From contig JAJQCQ010000040.1 of NCBI GenBank assembly GCA_021202635.1, positions 1-43,883 of the forward strand: 43,883 nucleotides of DNA, given 5' to 3'. This document shows, in pieces, positions 31,091-39,737 of the stretch. The translations under genes were made by a program, and so were the position numbers. Source of the DNA: Lachnospiraceae bacterium (GTDB lineage: Bacteria > Bacillota > Clostridia > Lachnospirales > Lachnospiraceae). The stretch's first letter is position 1; every line of letters starts with the position of its first letter. The notes beneath the pieces were generated by a model. The model was not told where the DNA came from. It did no database searches and worked only from the letters and a program-made list of their open reading frames with translations.

Positions 31091-33130
31091 ATGGAAAGGA
31101 TGGACAGATTGCTTTATGGCGCGGCGTATTATGATGAATATATGCCCTGTGAACGGCTTTCGCAGGATGTGGAGATGATGAAAAAAGCGGGGATTAACAC
31201 GGTGCGGATCGCGGAATCCACCTGGAGCACCTGTGAGCCGCAGGAAGGCGTGTTTGATTTTTCACATGTGGAGCGGGTGATGGATGCGATGGAGGAGGCC
31301 GGGATTGGGGTGATAATTGGTACACCGACCTATGCGGTGCCGACCTGGATGGTGAAATCCTACCCGGATGTGCTGGCCGAGACGCGGAAAGGACGCGGAA
31401 TCTATGGTCCGAGGCAGATCATGGATATCGCGCACCCGGCCTACCTTTTTTACGCGGAGCGCGTGATTCGAAAGCTGATGGAGTGCACGGCGCACCGGAA
31501 ATGTGTGATCGGATTTCAGATTGATAATGAGACAAAGCCATACGGAACTGCCGGGAGAAATGTGCAGGAGAAGTTTGTCAAGTATCTTCGGAAAAAATTC
31601 AACAACGATCTGGATGCATTGAACGCGGAGTTCGGACTGGACTATTGGAGCAACCGGATCAATGCCTGGGAGGATTTCCCGGACGTGCGCGGCACCATCA
31701 ATGGGAGCCTCGGGGCGGAGTTTGAGAAATTTCAGCGTTCGCTGGTAACCGATTTTCTGCGGTGGCAGGCGGAGATTGTCAGCGAGTATAAACGGGAGGA
31801 TCAGTTTATCACGCATAATCTGGATCTTTGCTGGAGGGGCTATTCCTATGGCGTTCAGCCGGAGGTGGATCATTACGAGGTGGCAAAGTGCCTGACAATT
31901 GCAGGTGTAGATATCTATCATCCATCGCAGGATCAGCTGACCGGAGAGGAGATCGCGTTCGGCGGAGACCTGATGCGCTCGCTGAAAAAGGATAATTATC
32001 TGGTGATTGAGACGGAGGCGCAGGGCTTTCCGGACTGGACGCCCTATGACGGGCAGCTTCGGCTGCAGGCATTCAGCCACGTTGCGTCCGGGGCGAACAG
32101 CGTGATGTACTGGCACTGGCATTCGCTGCACAATGCGTTCGAGACCTACTGGAAGGGGGTTCTCAGCCATGATTTGCAGGAAAATGCGGTTTATCGGGAG
32201 GTATGCACAATTGGAAACGATTTTAAACGGATCGGCAGCCACCTGGTAAATCTGAAGAAGCAGAACCGGGTCGCGATTCTGGTGAGCAATGAGGCGCTCA
32301 CTGCGTTGAAGTGGTTTTCGATCCAGATGCATGGCGGCTCGGAGGACTACAATGATATCGTAAGGTGGATGTACAATACGCTCTATCATATGAATATTGA
32401 GTGTGATTTCATTTGGCCGGAGACGGAAAGTGCGGATATGGATGCCTATGAGGCGATTCTCGTGCCGGCGCTCTACGCGGCATCCGATGCGGTGCTGGAA
32501 CGGCTGAACCGCTATGTGGAGCAGGGCGGTACGCTGATCGCGACATTCAAGACTGGTTTCGCAAATGAGAAGGTGAAGGTCAGCCACGATGCACAGCCAC
32601 ATATTTTGAATCGCTGCCTCGGAGTCACCTATCAGGAATTTGCCTTTCCGAAACAGGTGAAGCTGACGGGAGAGAGCCTGGCTGCGCTTTCCGATAAAGA
32701 CCGGGAAGCCTCTGTGTTCATGGAGCTTCTGATGCCGCAGGGGGCCGAGGTGCTTGCTTCTTATGAGCATCCGAATTGGGGACGGTATGCGGCTGTGACG
32801 AAAAATACCTGTGGAAAAGGCAGTGCGGTTTATATTGGATGCAAGACGTCGGAGAAAATGCTGGAAAAGATTTTCCGGGAGACGCTGCCGGAGACTATCC
32901 TGGCGGAAGATGCGGAGGAACGCTTCCCGGTCATTGTGCGTAAGGGAGTGAATGATCTGGGGCGGAAGGTATATTATTACCTCAACTATTCCGGGCAGGA
33001 GCAGAACGCCCGGTATGCGGGAACAGAAGGGACAGAGCTGCTTTCGGGGAGACATGTCACGAACGGAGAGGCGCTTATCCTTCCGGCGTGGGGATTTCAG
33101 GTGATAGAAGCGGTTCCTCCAATTGACTGA
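31091..33130 (+). CDS. Glycoside hydrolase family 42 beta-galactosidase, 679 aa
   Basis: A retaining beta-galactosidase of the GH42 type, probably cytoplasmic (no signal peptide). The barrel begins YGAAYYDEYMPCERLSQDVE, the acid/base Glu147 lies in GFQIDNETKPYG, and the nucleophile is in the VIETEAQGFPDW segment (Glu307 or Glu309). The trimerisation/beta-galactosidase middle domain starts near residue 400. GTPTYAVPTW and YGPRQIMDIAHPAYLFYA are family typical. ATG 31091 follows AGAGGAGGA. It stands alone between a terminator and a structured repeat, so it is a single-gene unit. The convergent PTS-like permease (minus strand) could supply sugars, though that is speculative. Confidence 0.9.
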   Translation: MERMDRLLYGAAYYDEYMPCERLSQDVEMMKKAGINTVRIAESTWSTCEPQEGVFDFSHVERVMDAMEEAGIGVIIGTPTYAVPTWMVKSYPDVLAETRKGRGIYGPRQIMDIAHPAYLFYAERVIRKLMECTAHRKCVIGFQIDNETKPYGTAGRNVQEKFVKYLRKKFNNDLDALNAEFGLDYWSNRINAWEDFPDVRGTINGSLGAEFEKFQRSLVTDFLRWQAEIVSEYKREDQFITHNLDLCWRGYSYGVQPEVDHYEVAKCLTIAGVDIYHPSQDQLTGEEIAFGGDLMRSLKKDNYLVIETEAQGFPDWTPYDGQLRLQAFSHVASGANSVMYWHWHSLHNAFETYWKGVLSHDLQENAVYREVCTIGNDFKRIGSHLVNLKKQNRVAILVSNEALTALKWFSIQMHGGSEDYNDIVRWMYNTLYHMNIECDFIWPETESADMDAYEAILVPALYAASDAVLERLNRYVEQGGTLIATFKTGFANEKVKVSHDAQPHILNRCLGVTYQEFAFPKQVKLTGESLAALSDKDREASVFMELLMPQGAEVLASYEHPNWGRYAAVTKNTCGKGSAVYIGCKTSEKMLEKIFRETLPETILAEDAEERFPVIVRKGVNDLGRKVYYYLNYSGQEQNARYAGTEGTELLSGRHVTNGEALILPAWGFQVIEAVPPID

Positions 33131-33181
33131 GCATGGACGGATATGTGGTCCAATTCCCTTTGAATGGATATTTGACTGAAT

Positions 33182-33315
33182 GTAACTATTCAGGACAGTA
33201 CTTCGCACTTGCTGCGAAGTACGTATGAAAATGTATATTATGTGGGGAAAAGCCCCATCGCGAAGCGATTTTAAATGGGTTTTTCCTCGTAACTGTGAAG
33301 GTATTGAACAGTTAC
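33182..33315. repeat. Structured dispersed repeat, copy A (134 nt)
   Basis: The ends are inverted repeats (GTAACTATTCAGGACAGTAC against GTATTGAACAGTTAC). Inside are GTACTTCGCA-CTTGC-TGCGAAGTAC, then GGAAAAGCCC with GGGTTTTTCC around ATCGC-GAA-GCGAT. Copy B is at 39592-39724 with about 90 % identity. Where the two differ in the first hairpin (CTTCG versus CCTCG), the opposite strand of the stem changes to match (CGAAG versus CGAGG). Confidence 0.8.
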
Positions 33316-33340
33316 GACTGAATTTGTGTATGAGACGCGC

Positions 33341-33375
33341 AAAAAGACATCCGCGTATTGTGGATGCCTTTTTTG
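33341..33375. terminator. Bidirectional terminator between GH42 and PTS genes
   Basis: AAAAAG-A-CATCC pairs with GGATG-C-CTTTTTT (one mismatch). A runs on one side and T runs on the other allow termination on both strands. Confidence 0.7.
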
Positions 33376-33398
33376 TATGCACACGGTCAGCGTTTCTC

Positions 33399-34490
33399 TC
33401 AATCGAGTTTCATATCTCCGTCTTTGACCCAGCCAAGCTTTCTGACCACGAGGTTGATCAGCGGGCAGAGGATGGCGGGAAGGAGAAAGCAGATGAGAAG
33501 CATCCCAACCCAGTCAGTGACTGTGACGGCTGATTTGGTTCCCGCAGCGATGTCGCTCATCCAGCCGGTATAGACGCCGATTGGGCCAACGAAGCCGCAG
33601 GTGCCCATGCCGGAGGATACGGCGGTGCCGTTCATTTCCATGTGGAAAACGCAGGTGGCGATTGGTCCGGTGATCGCGGAGGTCAGGATCGGAGCAATCC
33701 AGATGCGGGGATTTTTGACAATGTTACCCATCTGCAGCATGGAGGTGCCGATGCCCTGTGAGATGAGTCCGCCCCAGCGGTTTTCCGGGAAGGACATGAC
33801 AGCGAAGCCGACCATCTGTGCGCAGCAGCCGGCCACGGCGGCGCCTCCCGCCAGGCCGGTCAGGCCGAGTGCGGCGCAGATCGCGGCGGAGGAGATCGGC
33901 AGGGTCAGTGCGATGCCGACGACGACGGATACCAGGATGCCCATCAAAAACGGCTGCAGGTTGGTCGCCCACATGATCAGGTTGCCGACTCTCATCGCGG
34001 CGGAGCCCAGGGCAGGCGCCCACCAGGCGGAAAGCGCGATGCCGACACCGATGGTGACGAGTGGTGTAACAAGGATATCAATCTTCGTCTCTTTGGAGAC
34101 GGCTTTGCCGATCTCGGAAGCGAGTATCGCAATAAACAGAACCGCGAGCGGACCGCCCGCGCCGCCGAGCGCGTTTGCCGCGAAGCCAACGGTGATCAGC
34201 GAAAACAGGACGAGCGGCGGACAGTGCAGCGCGTAGCCGATCGCGACGGCCATCGCCGGGCCGCTCATGGCGGTAGCGAGAGAGCCGACGGTGTAGTCCA
34301 CGCCGCTGACGGTGGCAACGGTCTGCGTCAGAAATGAGATCTGAAACTGTGTCCCGATGGTATTGATGATTGTGCCGATCAGCAAGGAGCAGAACAGACC
34401 CTGCGCCATCGCTCCAAGTGCGTCAATGCCGTAGCGTTTCAGGGAAATTTCGATGTCTTTTCTCTTCAGGAATGCCTTCCATTTCTCCAT
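33399..34490 (-). CDS. PTS_EIIC_2-type sugar permease, 363 aa
   Basis: A polytopic membrane protein with about nine hydrophobic segments, rich in Gly and Ala (GTIINTIGTQFQISFLTQTV, AGGAAVAGCCAQMVGFAVM, GMGTCGFVGPIGVYTGWM). The pattern matches the PTS IIC-like family 2 (uncharacterised 'membrane-only' IIC proteins without fused IIA/IIB). It starts at ATG 34488-34490 on the minus strand behind AAGGAGAAAAATT. No PTS IIA or IIB gene is adjacent, so either general partners act in trans or the protein is a non-PTS permease. It is convergent with the GH42 gene. Confidence 0.8.
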   Translation of the reverse strand: MEKWKAFLKRKDIEISLKRYGIDALGAMAQGLFCSLLIGTIINTIGTQFQISFLTQTVATVSGVDYTVGSLATAMSGPAMAVAIGYALHCPPLVLFSLITVGFAANALGGAGGPLAVLFIAILASEIGKAVSKETKIDILVTPLVTIGVGIALSAWWAPALGSAAMRVGNLIMWATNLQPFLMGILVSVVVGIALTLPISSAAICAALGLTGLAGGAAVAGCCAQMVGFAVMSFPENRWGGLISQGIGTSMLQMGNIVKNPRIWIAPILTSAITGPIATCVFHMEMNGTAVSSGMGTCGFVGPIGVYTGWMSDIAAGTKSAVTVTDWVGMLLICFLLPAILCPLINLVVRKLGWVKDGDMKLD

Positions 34491-34791
34491 AATTTTTCTC
34501 CTTCGTTAAAGTTTTGCCATATTCTACCCCTTTTATTTTTGATTTACAATAGAAGATTTTACTGAAAAATATCAGAACCGGAGGGATGCGATTAGCGGGT
34601 ATAATAAGGAAAAAAAGCTTTTCTTAAATTCTTACAAAAGACGCTACCATACGGGTAAGGAAGTGTGGTAAAATAGGCCGGTTGGATCTCGAGAACATAA
34701 ATTGCCGGGAAATCCTGACATTACAAATAGAGTTTTGGCTTTGTTTCGGTTTTCATAGGAGACAGTACAGCCGGGGAAGTGAGGAGAAAAT
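34491..34791. other. Divergent intergenic region
   Basis: Lies between the minus-strand permease and the plus-strand AAA gene. A possible plus-strand -10 TAAAAT is at 34669-34674 and the ribosome site GTGAGGAGAAAAT is at the right edge. AAAAAAGCTTTTCTT near 34610 is a short A/T palindrome. Nothing else can be supported. Confidence 0.35.
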
Positions 34792-36279
34792 ATGCCAGTT
34801 TTTGATTTCAGCAACAGCGCTCCCAAACAGGAGAAGGCTGCGGAATGTACCTATACTGTTTTTTGCTCAAATGAATCAGAACCTTCTGCTGAGCGTCCGA
34901 TTCTGGTGCTGGATAACAGCCGCCGGGCGTGGAAGCACCATTCGAATGGCATTTTTTCGAAACCCGATCAGAAGACCGCGTTTGAATTTGATGAGGAGGA
35001 CGGTACGCAGTCTGCGGATATCCTGCAGCTGGATGCACGGTTTGTCAGCCTGCTTCGCTGGCTTGGGGAGAGTCATATCCGTGTGCGGCTTTCCGGGGCG
35101 AACCGGGAGGACGGATACGCGGTTTACCGGATTCGGGAGATTGCGTATGGCGGTGGGACGAAGCTTTCCGCGGAGGATGGGTTTCTTCAGTTTATGATTG
35201 AACGGCTGCTCGCGAGCGATGCTCCGCAAAAGGAGCCGGAGGAGGACGAACAGGAGGAGGCCGGCGATGAGATGAAGCTGACCAGCCTGCAGAGTATCAC
35301 GGATTTCCTGAACTGCGCGGGAAGGACGCTGCCGGACAATATTCGTCTGTGGGCGCGGCGGAATCTGGCTGTCGCGCGTTCTCATGAGGTGACTGCGGAG
35401 GAACGGCGCCATGCGCAGAGAGCGCTCTCGATTATGCTGAATATCCACTGGAAGAGCAATTATTTTGAAGCGATTGACCCGCAGGAGGCCAGGCGGATTC
35501 TGGATGAGGAGCTTTACGGGATGGAGCGGGTGAAGCAGAGAATCATCGAGACAATTATTCAGATCAACCGCACTCACACGCTTCCGGCCTATGGTATGCT
35601 GCTTGTCGGTCCGGCCGGGACGGGAAAGTCGCAGATTGCCTACGCGGTGGCGCGCATTCTGAAGCTGCCGTGGACGACGCTGGATATGAGTTCCATCAAC
35701 GACCCGGAGCAGCTTACGGGCAGCTCCCGCATTTATTCGAACGCGAAGCCGGGTATTATTATGGAAGCGTTTGCCGCGGCGGGAGAGTCGAACCTGGTAT
35801 TTATCATCAATGAGCTTGACAAGGCGGCTTCCGGGAAGGGCAATGGCAATCCTGCGGATGTCCTGCTGACGCTGCTGGATAATCTGGGATTTACGGATAA
35901 TTACATCGAATGTACGGTTCCGACCGGCGGTGTCTATCCGATTGCGACCGCGAATGATTTAAGCCAGATCAGCGCGCCGTTGATGTCGCGTTTTGCTGTG
36001 ATTGAACTGCCGGACTACACGCCGGAGGAGAAGAAAATCATTTTTTCCCGGTTTGCGCTGCCGAAGGTTCTGCGGCGTATGAGCATCCGCGAGGAGGAGT
36101 GTGTCATGCCGCCGGAGGCAGTCGATGCCGTGGTCGAAAAATACGCCGACACGACGGGCATCCGTGACCTGGAGCAGGCGGCCGAGCACATCGCCGCGAA
36201 TGCGCTCTATCAGATCGAGGTGAACCGCGTCGCATCGGTGGTGTTTGACGCGGAGGCGGTGCGGGCGCTGTTGGCATAA
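34792..36279 (+). CDS. Lon-like AAA+ ATPase without protease domain, 495 aa
   Basis: The first ~200 residues are a strongly charged N-terminal region (FEFDEEDGTQSADILQLDAR, EPEEDEQEEAGDE). The AAA+ core has Walker A GPAGTGKS at residues 273-280 (TLPAYGMLLVGPAGTGKSQI), DPEQLTGSSRIYSNAKPGII as in Lon pore-loop sequence, and TANDLSQISAPLMSRF (sensor 1/arginine finger). The Walker B position reads VFIINELDKA (Asn340, Glu341), so the usual Asp is Asn. No Lon protease domain follows: the frame ends with a small helical AAA lid. The gene is followed by a terminator. It may be an unfoldase-like or regulatory ATPase; client unknown. Confidence 0.8.
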   Translation: MPVFDFSNSAPKQEKAAECTYTVFCSNESEPSAERPILVLDNSRRAWKHHSNGIFSKPDQKTAFEFDEEDGTQSADILQLDARFVSLLRWLGESHIRVRLSGANREDGYAVYRIREIAYGGGTKLSAEDGFLQFMIERLLASDAPQKEPEEDEQEEAGDEMKLTSLQSITDFLNCAGRTLPDNIRLWARRNLAVARSHEVTAEERRHAQRALSIMLNIHWKSNYFEAIDPQEARRILDEELYGMERVKQRIIETIIQINRTHTLPAYGMLLVGPAGTGKSQIAYAVARILKLPWTTLDMSSINDPEQLTGSSRIYSNAKPGIIMEAFAAAGESNLVFIINELDKAASGKGNGNPADVLLTLLDNLGFTDNYIECTVPTGGVYPIATANDLSQISAPLMSRFAVIELPDYTPEEKKIIFSRFALPKVLRRMSIREEECVMPPEAVDAVVEKYADTTGIRDLEQAAEHIAANALYQIEVNRVASVVFDAEAVRALLA

Positions 36280-36304
36280 ATGCTGGAGATAGGATAGCAT
36301 AATA

Positions 36305-36333
36305 ATTTATCCCCGATACGTGTCGGGGATAAA
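36305..36333. terminator. Hairpin terminator after the AAA gene
   Basis: TTTATCCCCGA pairs with TCGGGGATAAA (36306-36333, near-perfect). Symmetric A/T edges allow it to act on both strands. Confidence 0.7.
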
Positions 36334-36366
36334 TAACAAAAGCTGTTACATAAAGGGTACTTAGAA

Positions 36367-36821
36367 TTAGGATACAGAGTCAGTTTTATCGTTCGATAAT
36401 GATTCTTCAGTATGCTTCGTAATTTGTTCCTCTGTATGAAGAATCTGTTCTTTTAATTCTTCGTACATACTGATTGCTTCTGCGATGTCGCTGCGTACAG
36501 AGACCGGGGAATCGTCATATCTGCTATGCGCTTCCCATCCGGTGATGTCGTTGGCTGCGTTTATTAGTCTTTCTGGTACTGAAAAGTCAGAATGATCAGA
36601 GACAATATTGATTAGCGTCATGATATCATGCGTACGGTAACCTCTGTAAGTTTCATCTAATCCGCAGATTGAATGAAGGGCATATTTCAGAACTTTTTCG
36701 ATGCCTTGTTGTACATGGTAAGCTGCCATGTCGTTAAGAAGTTCATCGTTAGAAGGATTTCCAGTAGAGCTAATCAGCCACTTGCATTGTAGATGTCCCT
36801 GTCGGCTCTGTCAATTAACAT
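36367..36821 (-). CDS. HEPN-domain toxin-like protein, frameshifted
   Basis: On the minus strand ATG 36819-36821 (overlapping the nucleotidyltransferase stop, ATGTTAATTGA) reads MLIDRADRDIYNA and then goes out of frame. The frame continuing downstream reads KWLISSTGNPSNDELLNDMA, then AYHVQQGIEKVLKYAL, typical HEPN sequence. One missing A near 36781-36784 separates the two. The annotated open frame alone (36367-36729, 120 aa) begins at an internal Met. HEPN proteins here act as RNase-like toxins paired with MNT nucleotidyltransferases, which neutralise them by AMPylation. If the shift is real, the pair lacks an active toxin. Confidence 0.7.
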
Positions 36822-37125
36822 ATACTTCTACTCCTTTTGAATCAATTTCTTTTTTTAACTTATCGCCCAGTTTGTGGTAAAATAAAATATCACAGTTGAA
36901 ATCACAGGCTTCATTTAAATCATACATTGGACGGCGTAGTCTTTTATCGCTGGTCTCGCAATTAACATCAAGACATATATCTACATCACTTTCCTCACGG
37001 CATTCATCTGTTACGGTACTTCCAAAAATGATAAGACGCCGTACCACACCAGTTCTTTGGGCGATTTGGATTGCTTTTTCAACTTCTTTCTTTTTTAGAT
37101 GATTTACTTTGGAGGTATCTATCAT
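36811..37125 (-). CDS. mntA: MNT-type nucleotidyltransferase antitoxin, 104 aa
   Basis: The minimal nucleotidyltransferase motif GSTVTDECREESDVDICLD has Gly35, Ser36 and Asp47/Asp49, the NTase GSx10DxD signature, and CDILF supplies the third Asp. MNT proteins transfer AMP to the partner HEPN toxin. The start (ATG 37125 region) follows AAGGCGG weakly; a longer frame from 37215 has no ribosome site. It sits upstream of and overlaps the HEPN gene on the minus strand, an arrangement as in MNT-HEPN pairs. Gene symbol by family only. Confidence 0.78.
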   Translation of the reverse strand: MIDTSKVNHLKKKEVEKAIQIAQRTGVVRRLIIFGSTVTDECREESDVDICLDVNCETSDKRLRRPMYDLNEACDFNCDILFYHKLGDKLKKEIDSKGVEVYVN

Positions 37126-37393
37126 ATTGTGCACCGCCTTTCGTAGAAGGAAATCGTTTATCATTTTTATATAGTTTATCATATCATCTTTGGGGCTGCA
37201 AGGAAAAATTTTCACTATTGTTTTTCCTTATTTTTACAATTGCCTAACTTTTTCTTTAAAAGAGCTTTACTTGACAGTATTTGCAGGGAATTATATCATT
37301 TAACCGTACAAAAGCAATGCTCCATTGGTGTCTGCCGCCCAGATGGCGCATTCTGTCAGTAACAGAAAAACGATTTCAGGAGGAATGGAATCT

Positions 37394-38215
37394 ATGAATC
37401 GAAAGAGATTTACCGCGATGGCGGTGACGGTGAGTGCGGTGCTTGGCTGCTTTCACATGAATGTATGCGCGGCAGATACTATGCTGGAGGAGATTTTGGA
37501 GACGGGTGTTCTTCAGGTGGCGACAGAGCCGTATTTTGCGCCGTATGAATTTATTGATTCGACGCAGGAGGGGCAGGAACAGTACCAGGGAGCAGATATG
37601 CAGCTTGCCAGATACATTGCGGACGAACTGGGGGTTGAGCTGGAGATCGTGGCGATGGATTTTTCTGATGTGCTGGAAAACGTGGCAATCGGAGAATATC
37701 CGCTGGCGATCACCGGACTTGCTTATACGGCAGAGCGTGCGGAGACGTATGAGCTTTCGGATGTTTACTATAGTACGGACTCTGTGAACGGGTTTCTGAT
37801 CCGGGCAGAGGATGCGGATGTATATACCGGTCTGGATTCTCTTGCGGGAAAAACGGTGGCTTGCCAGAGCGGGACGGTGCAGGAGACTTATGCGAGTGAG
37901 CAGATCGAGGATGTGAATGTCGCAGCGTATGACAGTGTAATTACGGCCGTGCGGGCGCTGCTTTCCGGCAGCTGTGACGCAGTGGCTGTGAATGATTCGA
38001 ACGGGGCCACTCTGGCTGAGCTGGATGAGAATCTGATCATGGCGGAGGCGGTATTCGAGGATACAACCGACGATACGGTGATCGCATGTCCGAAGGGACA
38101 GACGGAGCTTGTGGAAAAAATCAATGAGATTCTCGCACAGGTCGCAGAGGAAGAACTGTATGAGCAGTGGTGGGAGGAAGCGCAGGAGCTGTCCGCATCG
38201 CTGAATCTGGATTGA
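37394..38215 (+). CDS. Amino-acid-type ABC substrate-binding protein, 273 aa
   Basis: A periplasmic-binding-protein fold (SBP_bac_3). The signal sequence is MNRKRFTAMAVTVSAVLGCF onward with a Cys in HMNVCAAD (a possible lipobox around LGCF). Then LQVATEPYFAPYEFIDS, GADMQLARYIADELG and LAGKTVACQSGTVQETYASE are family typical. ATG 37394 is set by CAGGAGGA ten bases upstream; ATG 37385 and an upstream frame from 37325 are alternatives. No permease or ATPase of the amino-acid class is adjacent; the next genes form a sugar/glycerol-phosphate type transporter. It is therefore a solitary binding protein. Confidence 0.82.
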   Translation: MNRKRFTAMAVTVSAVLGCFHMNVCAADTMLEEILETGVLQVATEPYFAPYEFIDSTQEGQEQYQGADMQLARYIADELGVELEIVAMDFSDVLENVAIGEYPLAITGLAYTAERAETYELSDVYYSTDSVNGFLIRAEDADVYTGLDSLAGKTVACQSGTVQETYASEQIEDVNVAAYDSVITAVRALLSGSCDAVAVNDSNGATLAELDENLIMAEAVFEDTTDDTVIACPKGQTELVEKINEILAQVAEEELYEQWWEEAQELSASLNLD

Positions 38216-38441
38216 GGAAATTCTTACCTGTTTTTTACAAGGGGATGGATTTGGACTTTACAGGACGGCCTTATAATCCATGCGTCAGAAAGCAGAAGTA
38301 TTCGCCGACACCGCAGCGGCAGATGTGTGTGAACCGGATGGATTCTGTGGCAGGAACGACGTGAGAACGCCGTTCGGTGCAGAGCGGAAAATCAGCCCTG
38401 TGCGTTTACATATCTAGGAAAAGAGAAGAGGAGGAACTGGC

Positions 38442-39584
38442 ATGTCGACATTGGCATTGCGAAATGTCTGCAAGATTTATCCAGGTGACGTCTATGCGGT
38501 AAAGGATTTCAGCATGGATATCAACGATGGGGATTTTATTATTTTTGTAGGTCCGTCCGGCTGCGGGAAATCGACAACGCTTCGCATGATTGCGGGGCTC
38601 GAAGAAATTTCAGAAGGAGAGCTCTGGATTGACGGCGAACTGATGAATTATGTGGAACCGAGGGAACGCAATCTCTCAATGGTATTCCAGAATTACGCGC
38701 TTTACCCGAATATGACGGTATATGACAACATCGCTTATTCGTTGAAAATACGGAAGGTTCCGAAAGCGGAGATTGACCGGCAGGTGAAAGAAGTGGCGAA
38801 GGTGCTTGGCCTTGAAAATCTGCTGAAACGTCGCCCGGCCGCGCTTTCCGGAGGCCAGAAGCAGCGCGTGGCGATCGGCAGCGCGATTGTCCGCAATCCG
38901 AAGATTTTATTGATGGATGAGCCGCTTTCGAACCTGGATGCGAAGCTGCGCGCGCAGATGCGTGTGGAGCTGGGAAGACTGCATGAGCGTCTGGGAGCGA
39001 CCATGATTTATGTCACCCACGATCAGACAGAAGCCATGACGCTTGGCACCAGGATTGTGGTGATGAAGGAAGGCGTGATCCAGCAGGTGGACGAGCCGCA
39101 GGTGCTGTATGATCACCCGGTAAATCTGTTCGTGGCCGGATTCATCGGTTCCCCGGCGATGAATTTCGCGGATGCCGCGGTGCGCGCAAATGCGGACGGA
39201 CATACAGAGCTGGTGCTCGGAAACAATGGCAGCTCCGTCAGCGTACAGTTGGGGAAAGAAGACGCCGCACTCCTGACAGGGAGAAAGGGCAAAAGCGATT
39301 CCAATGTGACCGTGGGAATCCGCCCGGAGGATATTTACACCGAAGCGGATATAAAACTCCGAAATGGAAAACTGCGCACGAATGGAAAGGGAATTCCGGT
39401 TTGCGTCACAACGATTGAAATGCTCGGCGTGGAGACCATGCTCTTTTTCCAGCTGGCTGGAAAACAGTTCTGTGCCCGGGTAGCGCCTGAGAATGAAGTA
39501 CATACAGGCGACACCATACGGATTTATTTTGATCAGGATAAGATGCATCTGTTTGATACGGATACAGGACTGACGCTGAAGTAA
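38442..39584 (+). CDS. ugpC: Sugar/glycerol-phosphate ABC transporter ATPase (UgpC/MsmK-like), 380 aa
   Basis: An ABC ATPase with Walker A GPSGCGKST (from residue 37), signature LSGGQKQRVAIG and Walker B ILLMDEPLSNLD, plus H-loop VTHDQTEAMTLG. The C-terminal ~130 residues form the OB-like regulatory domain of the MalK/UgpC/MsmK class (NVTVGIRPEDIYTEADI, RIYFDQDKMHLFD). ATG 38442 follows AAGAGGAGGAAC. It drives uptake by the two permeases at 39738 and 40607. A 133-nt structured repeat (39592-39724) is inserted between it and the first permease. Substrate inferred as glycerol-3-phosphate or related from the neighbouring phosphodiesterase. Confidence 0.85.
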   Translation: MSTLALRNVCKIYPGDVYAVKDFSMDINDGDFIIFVGPSGCGKSTTLRMIAGLEEISEGELWIDGELMNYVEPRERNLSMVFQNYALYPNMTVYDNIAYSLKIRKVPKAEIDRQVKEVAKVLGLENLLKRRPAALSGGQKQRVAIGSAIVRNPKILLMDEPLSNLDAKLRAQMRVELGRLHERLGATMIYVTHDQTEAMTLGTRIVVMKEGVIQQVDEPQVLYDHPVNLFVAGFIGSPAMNFADAAVRANADGHTELVLGNNGSSVSVQLGKEDAALLTGRKGKSDSNVTVGIRPEDIYTEADIKLRNGKLRTNGKGIPVCVTTIEMLGVETMLFFQLAGKQFCARVAPENEVHTGDTIRIYFDQDKMHLFDTDTGLTLK

Positions 39585-39591
39585 CGGGAGC

Positions 39592-39724
39592 GTAACTATT
39601 CAGGACAGTACCTCGCACTTGCTGCGAGGTACGTATGAAAGTTTATAGCATATGGGAAAAGCCTCATCGCGAAGCGATTTTAAATGGCTTTTCCCTCGTA
39701 ACTGTGAAGGTACTGAACAGTTAC
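39592..39724. repeat. Structured dispersed repeat, copy B (133 nt)
   Basis: Copy of the element at 33182-33315, here between the ATPase stop (39584) and permease start (39738). Its first hairpin is GTACCTCGCA-CTTGC-TGCGAGGTAC, and the second is GGGAAAAGCC with GGCTTTTCCC. The right end GTACTGAACAGTTAC is the reverse complement of the left end GTAACTATTCAGGACAGTAC in imperfect form. It may change relative expression of ATPase and permeases. Confidence 0.8.
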
Positions 39725-39737
39725 ACGGGAGGAAATT

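Noticed and set aside
31262-33382. 706-aa minus-strand frame opposite the beta-galactosidase gene
   Set aside because: It is a shadow of the GH42 gene; the plus frame has clear GH42 motifs and a ribosome site.
36301-36340. Inverted repeat after the AAA gene as an insertion-sequence end
   Set aside because: Short loop, near-perfect stem and position fit a terminator; no second copy or transposase.
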